Position numbers and translations under genes: made by a program. This document shows positions 15,793-24,932 of a stretch of 64,000 nt of DNA, in pieces (positions within the stretch are counted from its first letter, which is position 1; the number at the start of each line of letters is the position of its first letter). Source of the DNA: CBFFRJ01 sp051486985 (lineage in GTDB: Bacteria > Pseudomonadota > Gammaproteobacteria > Enterobacterales > Enterobacteriaceae); the NCBI RefSeq assembly GCF_051486985.1, contig NZ_JAHVDV010000032.1:1-64000 (forward strand), read 5' to 3'. The notes under the pieces are model-generated. The model did no database searches. It was not told the origin of the DNA and saw only the letters and a program-made list of their open reading frames with translations.

Positions 15793-18536
15793 GGTTTTTC
15801 TTCCTCATTGAACCCTGTTGTCTTTTTTGGTGGTAAGGGCGAAAAATAGCCCACTATCAGTACCAGCACCGCCACGCCAATAAAGGCCACGGCACGCGCC
15901 AGGCCTCCTCCACCTGCGCTGTCCACCAGCATAAGTTTGATGATGACCACACCCAGTAGTGCTGCACCGCAAAACCAGCCGCGCCGGGAACCACGGCGGC
16001 TGGCCATCAACATGATGACCAGTGCCCCCAGCATCCAGAACAGCGCGAAGGTGGTCTGAATTAAGCGGGAATGCCAGAGCGCCTCGCTATCCCAGTCTAT
16101 GCCCGCATAATTTGCCAGCGCCCGCAGCAGCAGACCATTAATCCACCAGAAACTCAGTGCCGCCACTGCCATCGGAATAGCGCGCGGGGCCGAGGGCAGA
16201 TAAGGCGTCAACCGCGGCATACTAAACCGCGCCCAGGCCCATAATCCCACGAGAGCAAAAGCAGCCCCCTCTTCGAGCGGATTAATCAGTGGCAGATAGA
16301 ACAGATTAACCGCGCGTGCGTCCTGGAGATTCGCCATCACCAGCAGGAGGGCGAGCAGCGGAATAAGCGGCAGGAGCACCAGAGTGCCATAAAGTGCAGG
16401 CCATACCCGCAGTGGCCAGATGGCACGGCGAATCCCCGCAAGGAGGAGGAGTATCACGCCACCACCTGCCGCCATCAGCACGCCGCTACGCCACGCCTCC
16501 ATCCCCCAGGGGAGTTCGTCAACATACCAGTACAGTTCTGAACTGACTGCCAGCAGCACCATCCACGCAAGGGAAAGATGTAATCCCCCCGCGAGCGGTG
16601 CCGGTAAGGATTTCTGATCCCGATGCAGCAGCAACAGCGCCGAAGGCAGAACCAGGCACCAGGCCAGATTTTGCCAGCCCGCGGCCAGCAGATGGGACGC
16701 ATTCGCCAGCATCCAGAACAGAAGAACCATCATGGCAGGCCATAATAACCACACGGCAATATGGAGCGCCTGCCAGCCCAATCGCTGGCTGGCGCCACGC
16801 CAGATCCAGACCGTCAGGCTCAGCAGTGCAAGCGTACCAAAGGCCTTTTCGACACCGAGCGGCTGCGCAAGCCAGGACAATCCCCACAGCGCAATAAGCC
16901 AGTAGATAATCCCACCGGCGAGCAACACCTCGCTGCCGATACGTTGAATACCACGCCACAGCCAGGCAGCGGCAAGCCAGGTCCCGCTGAGCACGGTGAA
17001 AATGACAAACAGGGAAAGCGCCGTCAGGGAAGCAGTAAGCGCCCACAGCGCGCTGGCCAGCGCCAGCACCAGCAGGCCCGTGCCGCTGTAGCTCATGCGT
17101 CGTTGGCCCTGCATGACGCCAAGCCAGAGAATGCCAAGCCCTTCCAGCGCCCATGCCATTGCGGTCCAACGGGCGGACAGCGCCAGCGGAATAGCGAGAG
17201 TGACGAAAGCCGCCCCCAGCGCCAGCGCTGCCAGCACCAGCGGTCTGCCCGCAGAGGGAAAACGTTTCAGCGCGCCAAATGCCAGCAGCAGATAGAAGGC
17301 ACCGAAACCCAGCGCACTAAACGCCGGGCCATAGGTCAGATGCTGCGTGATGGCATATTGCATACCAAAGCCAATCAGCGGAGGAGCAAACAGCAGGACG
17401 CCGTCCACAATCCGCTCGCCACGCTTCTGCGCCCGCAAAGACAACGCCACGCTCAGGACGCCAAAAATGAGAAGGTTCGCTATCAGGAACAGCTGGCAAC
17501 TCAGGTAATAGTCCGGGCGATAGTCGGCAACGCCCCAGATACCCGCCACACCGAAGGTAAACAACATCCCCAGCAGATTAAGTTCGCGCCAGTGTTGCCA
17601 GATGCTGATGACCAGAATGCCAACGGAGAGCAGAAGATAGAATGAAAAGAGCGCGATGTGACTACCGCCACCCGTAGAGAGTAACAGCGGTGCCGCATAC
17701 CCTCCCAGGCTTGCCAGCATCGCCAGGCTCAGTGCACGCTGCAGCACCGCCAGGCCAACGCTTGCCGCACAGATAATCAGCAACAGACCGAACGCCAGGG
17801 GCATCGGTAACATCTGCCAGAGCCGGAAGGCACCGAACACTGTCATATAAAGCGCACCCGTGGCACCGCCTTGCAGGATTAATGCAAAGACCAGCTGTTT
17901 ACGCCGTAACCGCCAGCCAACAAACAGCAATACCATCGACGCCACTGCGGCAAAAATCAGGCGCAGAGATAACGGGAAGAGCGCATTTTCAACGCTGTAG
18001 CGAAAGAGGAATCCCAGCCCGAGGAAAAGCAGCACAATCCCCAGTTTTGCCAGCGGATTGCCCTGCATAAACCAGCGCACCAGCGAGGTAACCATGCCGC
18101 CTGATGAGCCTGCGGTTTTCGCCGCATCCGTGGCGGGCGCAGAAACCTTAACAGGCTTCGCCGTCACCGGTGTCCCCCTGGCCCAGACGTTAGCAGGTGC
18201 CGGTTCAACCACAACGGGTTTCTCAGGTTCCGGGAGAGGCTCTGGCTCAATGGGAGTGTGAACAGCCTGAGGCTCTGGTTCAGTGGCTGTGTGAACAGCC
18301 TGGGGCTCTGGTTCAGTGGCGGTGTGAACAGCAGCAGGCGCCGCAGCCCGGGGCTCTGGCAACGGTGTTGCCGGCTCAGCAGTCAGACGTTGTTCAAGTG
18401 CCACCACCCGCTGGCGCAACTGCCACAGCTCATCTTGAGCAGCAGAACTTCTTCGATATGCAATCACCGCCAGGGCCGGACAGACCACCAGCAACATAAA
18501 AAGCACGGCACAGGCTAACAGCACCAGTTCATCCAT
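15789..18536 (-). CDS. DUF2339-type polytopic membrane protein
   Basis: A very large integral membrane protein of unknown function, 915 residues from the ATG at 18536, which has an excellent gaaggtgag ribosome site (a longer frame upstream does not). It has one N-terminal membrane helix, a coiled-coil-like stretch (LWQLRQRVVALEQRL), then a Pro/Glu-rich linker (about 50-125) with three copies of VHTATEPEP-like units. More than twenty hydrophobic segments follow, from LAKLGIVLLFLGLGFLFRYS to the end. The pattern matches the DUF2339 family. It is coupled by a 4-base overlap to the DUF3999 gene. Confidence 0.82.
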   Translation of the reverse strand: MDELVLLACAVLFMLLVVCPALAVIAYRRSSAAQDELWQLRQRVVALEQRLTAEPATPLPEPRAAAPAAVHTATEPEPQAVHTATEPEPQAVHTPIEPEPLPEPEKPVVVEPAPANVWARGTPVTAKPVKVSAPATDAAKTAGSSGGMVTSLVRWFMQGNPLAKLGIVLLFLGLGFLFRYSVENALFPLSLRLIFAAVASMVLLFVGWRLRRKQLVFALILQGGATGALYMTVFGAFRLWQMLPMPLAFGLLLIICAASVGLAVLQRALSLAMLASLGGYAAPLLLSTGGGSHIALFSFYLLLSVGILVISIWQHWRELNLLGMLFTFGVAGIWGVADYRPDYYLSCQLFLIANLLIFGVLSVALSLRAQKRGERIVDGVLLFAPPLIGFGMQYAITQHLTYGPAFSALGFGAFYLLLAFGALKRFPSAGRPLVLAALALGAAFVTLAIPLALSARWTAMAWALEGLGILWLGVMQGQRRMSYSGTGLLVLALASALWALTASLTALSLFVIFTVLSGTWLAAAWLWRGIQRIGSEVLLAGGIIYWLIALWGLSWLAQPLGVEKAFGTLALLSLTVWIWRGASQRLGWQALHIAVWLLWPAMMVLLFWMLANASHLLAAGWQNLAWCLVLPSALLLLHRDQKSLPAPLAGGLHLSLAWMVLLAVSSELYWYVDELPWGMEAWRSGVLMAAGGGVILLLLAGIRRAIWPLRVWPALYGTLVLLPLIPLLALLLVMANLQDARAVNLFYLPLINPLEEGAAFALVGLWAWARFSMPRLTPYLPSAPRAIPMAVAALSFWWINGLLLRALANYAGIDWDSEALWHSRLIQTTFALFWMLGALVIMLMASRRGSRRGWFCGAALLGVVIIKLMLVDSAGGGGLARAVAFIGVAVLVLIVGYFSPLPPKKTTGFNEEEKP
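18241..18330. repeat. 33-bp in-frame tandem repeat in the DUF2339 gene
   Basis: Two nearly identical 33-base units (gtgtgaacagcctg...ttcagtggc) and a third diverged unit encode VHTATEPEPQA, VHTATEPEPQA and VHTPIEPEP in the linker after the first membrane helix. Being a multiple of three, copy-number change keeps the frame. Confidence 0.85.
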
Positions 18537-18609
18537 GATCTCACCTTCATTTCGTAGCGTGCTTATACTTTGGCACAAAAATTTACCGACGCACGATCAA
18601 AATAAAAGA

Positions 18610-18637
18610 AAGGGACTCAGATGTTGAGTCCCTTTCA
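18610..18637 (-). terminator. Terminator downstream of the adhesin gene
   Basis: The stem aaagggactca / tgagtcccttt with a 5-base loop has an A-rich left flank (a U-run on the minus strand). It separates the adhesin gene from the DUF2339 promoter region. Confidence 0.8.
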
Positions 18638-18668
18638 GTTTATCCATGATCATCAAGGACAGTATGGC

Positions 18669-19877
18669 TTAAAGGTAGGTGACAATCACCTCAATACTGG
18701 CGTCGGCAGCGCCGGGTGCAGCCACCCCGACGGGTAATCGAACATAGCGAGCCGAAAGCGCAAATTCCTGCTGTGGCGTTGCGCCAAAATCAAACATGGG
18801 AAAACCAATATCAGGGATAAACATGCCATAGATTAAGGCGTTGAATGCGACCGGATTAGCAGGCTCGCCCGAGGTGAGTTGTGCCGAGGGTTTTCCCCAG
18901 GCAAGCTGGATACCGTACCCCGAAGCACCGCCATTTTTTAATCCTATAATGCCTCTGCTATTGTCGATAACGTCCGTTCGCGGGATGACCATGACGCTAA
19001 ATCCCCATTCATTGAATTTTTCCGCGGTTCCGATATAGCCATGACTATCGTTATAGTCAGCAATCGCTCCCCGCCCCCAGGCTGCGGGGCAGGTTACCGT
19101 AAAGCTGGCATCCCGCCATGCTGAAGGTTGCGCACCACTCTCCACTGGATGATTGCCCATCGGCACCGTTTTGCTCTGAAAATTGCAGGTGCCATTTTGC
19201 ACTTCCATGACCCCGTTGAGATTCAGCTTAACGCGATTCATTGCCCAGCCATTAGCAATGGAGGAGTCCGGATAAGGCACTGAACTAAAATTATCACCGC
19301 CATTGTTTAAAGTTATGGCATGGGTAAACGTAAATGAATCATTTAGCTGATACCTGCCGTCAGCATTATTATTATTTTTAAACTCTGGCGTTGCCCACAA
19401 AGTAATATCAACTCTGTCAACACCGGAATAACCCTGATTAATATCAAAAGAGGGGGCCAGGGTTAATGAGGCTGATTTATCAGGGATCCCCGATGCGCCG
19501 GAAGAATAATCGAATGAAACACCAATGCCACGAACTGAGGTTGGAAAAACATAACTCGGATATCCAGCTGAATTAATAGCCACACCGTGGGTTGCTTCTG
19601 TTGGCGGTGAAATATACACCTGGCGCGAAGCAGGGACAGGCTGCCCGTTTGATGAACTACAGTTCAGCGTAGTATTGCCAATGAAATACGCACGGTAGGT
19701 ATAGAGGGCAATGTAGATCGGTTGATTGTACAGCGACATTGAAGCTGAAGCTTTAATATCGCCGAGCGGCACATGAATCGTTCTTTCGGGTAAACCGCTG
19801 TCTGCAGAACAGGCTACGGTATTCGCAAAGGCCACATTGGAAATTAAAATAAGGAATAAAAATAAATGCTTTAGCAT
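18669..19877 (-). CDS. Fimbrial-type adhesin, orphan
   Basis: A secreted protein of 402 residues with a signal peptide (cleaved after about residue 18, VAFA) and four well-spaced Cys that could make two disulfides. It shows a two-part layout resembling pilus tip adhesins: an N-terminal Ser/Asn-rich receptor-like domain, and a C-terminal pilin-type domain (ASFTVTCPAAWG) ending in a beta strand (ASIEVIVTYL) of the kind bound by chaperones. No usher, chaperone or major pilin is nearby. The gene is visibly more AT-rich than its neighbours, suggesting acquisition. It has a good ggagg ribosome site. The exact family is uncertain. Confidence 0.65.
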   Translation of the reverse strand: MLKHLFLFLILISNVAFANTVACSADSGLPERTIHVPLGDIKASASMSLYNQPIYIALYTYRAYFIGNTTLNCSSSNGQPVPASRQVYISPPTEATHGVAINSAGYPSYVFPTSVRGIGVSFDYSSGASGIPDKSASLTLAPSFDINQGYSGVDRVDITLWATPEFKNNNNADGRYQLNDSFTFTHAITLNNGGDNFSSVPYPDSSIANGWAMNRVKLNLNGVMEVQNGTCNFQSKTVPMGNHPVESGAQPSAWRDASFTVTCPAAWGRGAIADYNDSHGYIGTAEKFNEWGFSVMVIPRTDVIDNSRGIIGLKNGGASGYGIQLAWGKPSAQLTSGEPANPVAFNALIYGMFIPDIGFPMFDFGATPQQEFALSARYVRLPVGVAAPGAADASIEVIVTYL

Positions 19878-20051
19878 TAACAGCCTCCATGCCGTTCAAA
19901 ATCCTTTTAATTGAACATATAACATCCTCAAGGGAAGGAGAGTATACGTCGCTGGCGGCATAAAATGCAGATTAAAGTATTAACAATAGTGAACCCCCGC
20001 TATTTTCATCACTGATGAAAATATAATTGATTGTTCTATTCAAGAAATAAA

Positions 20052-20072
20052 TATGGCCTGGTTAAGGCCATA
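20052..20072 (-). terminator. Probable malZ terminator
   Basis: The stem tatggcct / aaggccata with a short loop is followed on the minus strand by an AT-rich, T-containing run (atttatttc). It lies just past the malZ stop. Confidence 0.6.
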
Positions 20073-20076
20073 GTGA

Positions 20077-21894
20077 TTAATTCCCCTGCCAGACGGTTGC
20101 CGACACCGCGGGAAGTGACAACACCCCATCGGTCAGCGTGCCTTTGCCCTCTTTACCGTGCCAGCTTCTGGCATCTAACAGTGGAGAGTCAGCCAGCACA
20201 ACCTCACAGGGTTCGCCCCGGTTGATGGCAACCAGCACCCTTTCCTGCTGCCAGAGACGAAGGAATACCACCACATTCTCCTCTGCGTACACGACCTGAC
20301 ACCCTCCGTAACACAGCGCCTGGCTTCGCCGCCGAAGCTTCGTCATGCGTTGGTATAAGGCCAGCAGGACACTATCCTGCTTTGCTTTGTCCCAGGGGAA
20401 AGGTTTGCGGCAGAAAGGATCGTTCGCGCCGTCCAGCCCCACTTCATCACCATAATAGATGCAGGGTACGCCAGGCCAGGTAAACAGCCAGATCACCGCC
20501 AGCGGCAGGCGCGCCACCTCTTTACCCAGTACGGTTTTGAAACGCGGCGTATCATGGCTGTCGAGCTGATTGAACATGCGAATCTGCTGCTCATGGGAGA
20601 GCCCGGCCCGGTAGTTATCCATCCATGCCATGCAGGTCTGGGCATCGATGCGTTGCGGATCCATAGAGATGTCGGTACTGGCAAGGAACGCCCAGACCGG
20701 AAAGGTGAATCCCCGGTAGTTCATGGCGGCATCTTCCACATCCGCCTGTAGCCACTGCCGTGCGTCACCAAAATGCTCACCCACAATATAGGCCTGCGGC
20801 TGCGTCTCTTTCGCCGCTCTGGTAATGCCCGCAACATGCTGCAAATTGTTGCGCGCCCCCCCTGCTTCACCGAGCATATGCACCACATCCAGTCGCCAGC
20901 CATCCATGTTCCACGGGGCTTTCAGCCAGTGGCGAACAATACTGTCTTCACCCTGATAAATTTCCTCTACCAGCGTTTGCGCCTGATAATCCAGCTTGGG
21001 CAGACTGGGGTAGCCGAGCCAGTCGCGGGCGCGGCCATCCTCGTGGAAACTGTACCACTCACGCCAGGTCGAGGCCGGGTTATGGCATGCCCCGGTAGTG
21101 CCCCGGTTATGCCGGTCAAACCAGGCGTGAGAGTCGCCGCTGTGGTTAAACACGCCGTCCAGCACCAGCCGCATCCCGAGTTTGTGGGTATTGCGGCGCA
21201 GACGAAGCAGCGCCTGATCGCCACCAAAGCGCGGGTCGACCCTACGGTAATCTTCCGTATCGTACTTATGCACACTGGGGGCAACAAAAATGGGGTTAAG
21301 GTAGAGTGCGGTCACTCCGAGTTTGCGCAGATAAGGCAGCTTTTCGCTGATGCCTTCAAGGCAGCCGCCATAAAAGGTGGATCCTCCGGCTTCTCCCGTC
21401 AGCGGCTCATCCCACTCACGAAGCACAATCTCCTGTTTCGCCGCATGGTGAAAATAGACCTTATCGTGCTGATCGTTGCCCTTCTCGCTGCGGGCAAAAC
21501 GATCCGGAAAGATCTGATAAAATACCTGTTCTGCCACCCACTGCGGCCCCAAATCCGGGCAGTCCACTGCAAACTGTTCCAGTCGTGCCGGCGGGAAGCG
21601 CGTCAGCCCCTGCGGGCCGAACCACATCTGGCGGTCCTCCCACAGCAGCTTAAAGCTGTAGCGGCGACGTGGCTGACCACTCTCCAGTGAGAGGGTTGCC
21701 CGCCACGCCGTTACGCCCGGTTTCGGGGCGATACGCACCCGGCGCATGATGAATGATGTCTCTTCGTTATCAACATCTGCCCGAAGTGTGACGCGGGCCG
21801 GGAGTGTATTTCCGGTGAGCCAGAGGGTAATGACCAGTTGATCTTTGTTCTGCTTCACAAACGGCGCAACAGGCAAATGCCAGGCATGCAACAT
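20077..21894 (-). CDS. malZ: Maltodextrin glucosidase MalZ
   Basis: A cytosolic glycoside hydrolase family 13 enzyme that removes glucose from the reducing end of maltodextrins. The 605 residues match E. coli (604-605). An N-terminal beta domain (1-120) is followed by the barrel. The catalytic motifs are GMRLVLDGVFNHSG, WRLDVVHM (nucleophile Asp), IVGEHFGD (acid/base Glu) and LDSHDTPR (stabilising Asp). The start ATG has an aagggg ribosome site. It is the last gene of the minus-strand group phoB-phoR-brnQ-proY-malZ but is probably transcribed alone, with a 283-base upstream gap. Confidence 0.97.
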   Translation of the reverse strand: MLHAWHLPVAPFVKQNKDQLVITLWLTGNTLPARVTLRADVDNEETSFIMRRVRIAPKPGVTAWRATLSLESGQPRRRYSFKLLWEDRQMWFGPQGLTRFPPARLEQFAVDCPDLGPQWVAEQVFYQIFPDRFARSEKGNDQHDKVYFHHAAKQEIVLREWDEPLTGEAGGSTFYGGCLEGISEKLPYLRKLGVTALYLNPIFVAPSVHKYDTEDYRRVDPRFGGDQALLRLRRNTHKLGMRLVLDGVFNHSGDSHAWFDRHNRGTTGACHNPASTWREWYSFHEDGRARDWLGYPSLPKLDYQAQTLVEEIYQGEDSIVRHWLKAPWNMDGWRLDVVHMLGEAGGARNNLQHVAGITRAAKETQPQAYIVGEHFGDARQWLQADVEDAAMNYRGFTFPVWAFLASTDISMDPQRIDAQTCMAWMDNYRAGLSHEQQIRMFNQLDSHDTPRFKTVLGKEVARLPLAVIWLFTWPGVPCIYYGDEVGLDGANDPFCRKPFPWDKAKQDSVLLALYQRMTKLRRRSQALCYGGCQVVYAEENVVVFLRLWQQERVLVAINRGEPCEVVLADSPLLDARSWHGKEGKGTLTDGVLSLPAVSATVWQGN

Positions 21895-21972
21895 CGACTT
21901 TCCCCTTCGTCAAAAATGGCGTCACTCTTGCACAAATGTAGTCTTGCAGACTCATCTTTTCTGTTTTTTTAT

Positions 21973-21982
21973 GGGGGTGAGG
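21973..21982 (+). promoter_or_regulatory. Possible MalT-box-like site upstream of malZ
   Basis: The 10-mer gggggtgagg has one or two differences from the MalT box (GGGGA[TG]GAGG) and lies about 80 bases upstream of the malZ start, on the opposite strand. A single weak match is thin evidence. E. coli malZ is a MalT target. Confidence 0.3.
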
Positions 21983-22136
21983 GCCAGGGCGCAGAGCGCG
22001 AGGCATAACCGTCGTTCGCAGACAGGAGCCTGCTGGTGCACAGGTCAGGCACGCAGTAAGTTCAGGAAAGGTAAGGTAAGTGGCAAAGCAGGGACATGAG
22101 GTGGCCCCTCACCGTCGTGTTAACTCTTTACTCTCT

Positions 22137-22166
22137 ATGCCCGGCGCGAACAGGCGCACCGGGCAT
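22137..22166. repeat. REP-like hairpin downstream of proY
   Basis: The arms atgcccgg and ccgggcat, with gcg/cgc pairs further in, form an imperfect palindrome of the REP type just after the proY stop. It could stabilise or end the proY message. Confidence 0.45.
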
Positions 22167-22177
22167 GGGATCGCATG

Positions 22178-23533
22178 CTATGCGAGCTTCTTGCGTACAA
22201 ACATCCAGCCAACCAGCAACAGTACAATCCAGGCGCAACCCACGTACAGCGAGATGCGCGTCTCCGGGTGCCAGCCAATCAGCGCGATAATAAAGACCAG
22301 GAAAAGCAGACCCGCTATCGTGGTCGCCACGCCGCCGGGGACTTTAAATTTCAGGGCGTTAACTTCATCGGCAGAGAGACGGCGGCGGAAGGCCACCTGC
22401 GAAAGCAGGATCATTATCCAGACCCAGACGGTGGCAAAGGTTGCCAGCGAGGCGATCACCAGGAAGACATTTTCCGGCATGATGTAATTGAGATATACCG
22501 CCGACAGCAGCGCCAGCGTCATCACCAGTACCGTCACCCAAGGAATGCCCTTGCTCGATGTTTTAGCGAAGATTTTCGGCGCACTGCCCTGCTCTGCCAT
22601 GCCGTGCAGCATACGCCCCACGCCAAAGACATCGCTGTTAATGGCCGACAGCGATGCGGTCAGTACCACGAAGTTCAGGATACTGGCAGCAAAGGTAATG
22701 CCGAGATGCTGGAAAGTCAGCACAAAGGGGCTCCCGTTAGTGCCCACCTGGTTCCACGGGTAAATAGACATGATCACAAACAGTGTGCCGACATAGAACA
22801 CCAGAATACGCATCGGCACGGAGTTAATGGCGCGGGGAATGGACTTCTCCGGGTCTTTCGCTTCGCCGGCGGTGATACCGATGATCTCAATGCCGCCGTA
22901 GGCAAACATGACCATCTGCAGCGACATCACCATGCCCATCCAGCCATTGCTGAAGAAGCCGCCGTTAGTCCACAAATTGCTGATCCCGGTGGGCTGACCG
23001 CCGTTCCCGATACCCCAGATGATGATGCCAAATCCGGCAGCAATCATGATGATAATGGTGGCGACTTTGAAGAAGGAGAACCAGAATTCCAGCTCGCCGA
23101 ACACTTTGACACTCATCAGGTTGATGGCGCAGATGATAAGCACCACGCTAAGTACCCATATCCAGTGCGGCACCGTCGGGAACCAGACTCCCATATAAAT
23201 CCCAAAGGCCGTCACATCAGCGATGGCAACAATCAGAATTTCAAAGCAGTAGGTCCAGCCGGTGATATAACCGGCCAGCGGCCCCAGGTTTTCCTGGGCA
23301 TAACGGGAGAACGAACTGGCGGAAGGATTGTGCACGGACATCTCGCCCAGCGCGCGCATGATGATATAGGCTGCGACGCCACCAATCATGTAAGCCAGCA
23401 GGACGCTCGGCCCCGCCATCTTGATAGCATCTGCCGAGCCGTAAAACAGCCCGGTGCCAATCGCCGACCCAAGGGCCATAAAGCGGATGTGTCGGGTACT
23501 CAACCCTCGCTTTAGTTTGTTCGTACTTTCCAT
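22178..23533 (-). CDS. proY: Proline-type amino-acid permease ProY
   Basis: An inner-membrane amino acid:cation symporter of the APC superfamily; E. coli ProY is described as a cryptic proline transporter. It has 451 residues with twelve membrane segments. The APC signature is at the start (RHIRFMALGSAIGTGLFYGS), the conserved GEMSV lies after helix 2 and AGEAKDPEKSIPRAI in the middle. It follows brnQ on the same strand, separated by a strong terminator at 23553-23591, so it needs its own promoter or read-through. Confidence 0.93.
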   Translation of the reverse strand: MESTNKLKRGLSTRHIRFMALGSAIGTGLFYGSADAIKMAGPSVLLAYMIGGVAAYIIMRALGEMSVHNPSASSFSRYAQENLGPLAGYITGWTYCFEILIVAIADVTAFGIYMGVWFPTVPHWIWVLSVVLIICAINLMSVKVFGELEFWFSFFKVATIIIMIAAGFGIIIWGIGNGGQPTGISNLWTNGGFFSNGWMGMVMSLQMVMFAYGGIEIIGITAGEAKDPEKSIPRAINSVPMRILVFYVGTLFVIMSIYPWNQVGTNGSPFVLTFQHLGITFAASILNFVVLTASLSAINSDVFGVGRMLHGMAEQGSAPKIFAKTSSKGIPWVTVLVMTLALLSAVYLNYIMPENVFLVIASLATFATVWVWIMILLSQVAFRRRLSADEVNALKFKVPGGVATTIAGLLFLVFIIALIGWHPETRISLYVGCAWIVLLLVGWMFVRKKLA

Positions 23534-23552
23534 CGTTTCCCGTTCCAGGATT

Positions 23553-23591
23553 TAAAAAAACAAAAAACCACGGGACCAGAAGTCCCGTGGT
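23553..23591 (-). terminator. brnQ terminator
   Basis: The stem ccacgggac / gtcccgtgg with a 5-base loop precedes, on the minus strand, a run of T broken by one G. It is a strong intrinsic terminator between brnQ and proY. Confidence 0.85.
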
Positions 23592-23612
23592 TAGCAAACC
23601 ATGCCGCGCTGA

Positions 23613-24932
23613 TTAATGTGCGGAGGAGGTCACCCGACGACCGGCTGCACGATCCCAGCCTGCGGCCAGAACCACCATCACCAGCGTTGGCATCAACCAG
23701 GCGAGTCCCTGCTCTGCCAACGGCAAACGCTGGGTCCAGGCCGGCAGCATATCGCTGAATGCAGAAGCTTTAATGCCGTCCAGCACGCCAAACAGCAGGC
23801 TGATAAACATCGCCGGAGCAATGACGCGGGACGAATTATGCCACCACGAGCGGGTGAAGCTCAACACGACGAGGACGATACAGGGCGGATAGATCATTGT
23901 CAGTACCGGAATAGAGATCTGAATCAGATGGCTCAGACCCAGATTCGACACCGCCATTGAGAAGATACCGAGGATAAACACCAGCGCGCGATAGGAGAGC
24001 GGCAGGTACTGAGCAAAGAACTCCGCGCAGGCACAGGTGAGGCCAACTGCCGTTACCAGGCAGGCAATAAAGATCAGCGCCGCCAGCAGGAAGCTACCTG
24101 CGCCACCAAAGGTGTGAGCAACATAGGCATGCAGAATGGCTGCGCCGTTAGCAGACTGATCCACCAGTGAAGAGCTATCTGAACCCAGGCGGAACAGGGC
24201 CAGATAGAGCAGCGTCAGGCCCACACCGGCCATCAGACCAGCCCAGACGGTATAACGGGTCAACAGACGCGCTTCGGTGACACCGCGAGAACGGGCGGCG
24301 TTAACAATCACAATACCGAATACCATTGCCCCCAGGGTGTCCATCGTCAGGTAACCATTGACGAAGCCATTGGAGAAGGCCGCATGCTGGTATGCCTCCA
24401 TCGCGTGGCTGATCGGGCCTGCCGGCCAGACAATCGCCGCAACAGAGAGGATCACCAGCGCAATAATTTTCAGCGGTGCCAGGAAGTTACCTACGGTATC
24501 CAGCAGCTTGCCCGGATAGAGCGACACCAGAATCACCAGCGCAAAATAGATAACGCTGTAGATAAGCAAAGGCAGAGGGCCTTCACCGGTCAGCGGTGCA
24601 ATGCCGACTTCAAACGAGACGGTCGCCGTGCGCGGCGTGGCAAACAATGGCCCAACGGCCAGATAGCACACCGTCGCCAGCAGTACGCCCGCAACTTTAC
24701 CGATAGGCGTGCTGAGGCTGTCCACTCCGCCGCCGACTTTGGCCAGCGCTATCACGGTCAGCACCGGCAGACCTACGGCAGTAATCAAAAAGCCAATTGA
24801 TGCAGTCCAGACGTGCTCGCCTGCCTGCAAACCGACCATGGGAGGAAAAATGATATTGCCTGCGCCGACAAACAACGCAAAGGTCATAAAGCCCAGAGCA
24901 ACAATGTCTCGTGGTTTTAAATGATGGGTCAT
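23613..24932 (-). CDS. brnQ: Branched-chain amino acid transporter BrnQ
   Basis: BrnQ imports leucine, isoleucine and valine with sodium (LIVCS family). The 439 residues equal E. coli BrnQ and show about twelve hydrophobic segments, beginning with RDIVALGFMTFALFVGAGNI, a family hallmark. It lies between phoR and proY, as in E. coli. The 407-base upstream gap contains a perfect inverted repeat and a possible leader hairpin, so it is probably transcribed from its own regulated promoter. Confidence 0.96.
   Translation of the reverse strand: MTHHLKPRDIVALGFMTFALFVGAGNIIFPPMVGLQAGEHVWTASIGFLITAVGLPVLTVIALAKVGGGVDSLSTPIGKVAGVLLATVCYLAVGPLFATPRTATVSFEVGIAPLTGEGPLPLLIYSVIYFALVILVSLYPGKLLDTVGNFLAPLKIIALVILSVAAIVWPAGPISHAMEAYQHAAFSNGFVNGYLTMDTLGAMVFGIVIVNAARSRGVTEARLLTRYTVWAGLMAGVGLTLLYLALFRLGSDSSSLVDQSANGAAILHAYVAHTFGGAGSFLLAALIFIACLVTAVGLTCACAEFFAQYLPLSYRALVFILGIFSMAVSNLGLSHLIQISIPVLTMIYPPCIVLVVLSFTRSWWHNSSRVIAPAMFISLLFGVLDGIKASAFSDMLPAWTQRLPLAEQGLAWLMPTLVMVVLAAGWDRAAGRRVTSSAH

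Noticed and set aside
18241..18330. The 33-bp repeats as a possible CRISPR or VNTR outside genes
   Set aside because: There are no unique spacers, and the units are in frame within the DUF2339 gene.
22175..23515. Long open frame on the plus strand, opposite proY (446 codons)
   Set aside because: It is the antisense of a strongly conserved transporter gene; its composition (His, Arg, Gln, Asp rich) is that of a reverse-complement shadow, and no ribosome site is seen.
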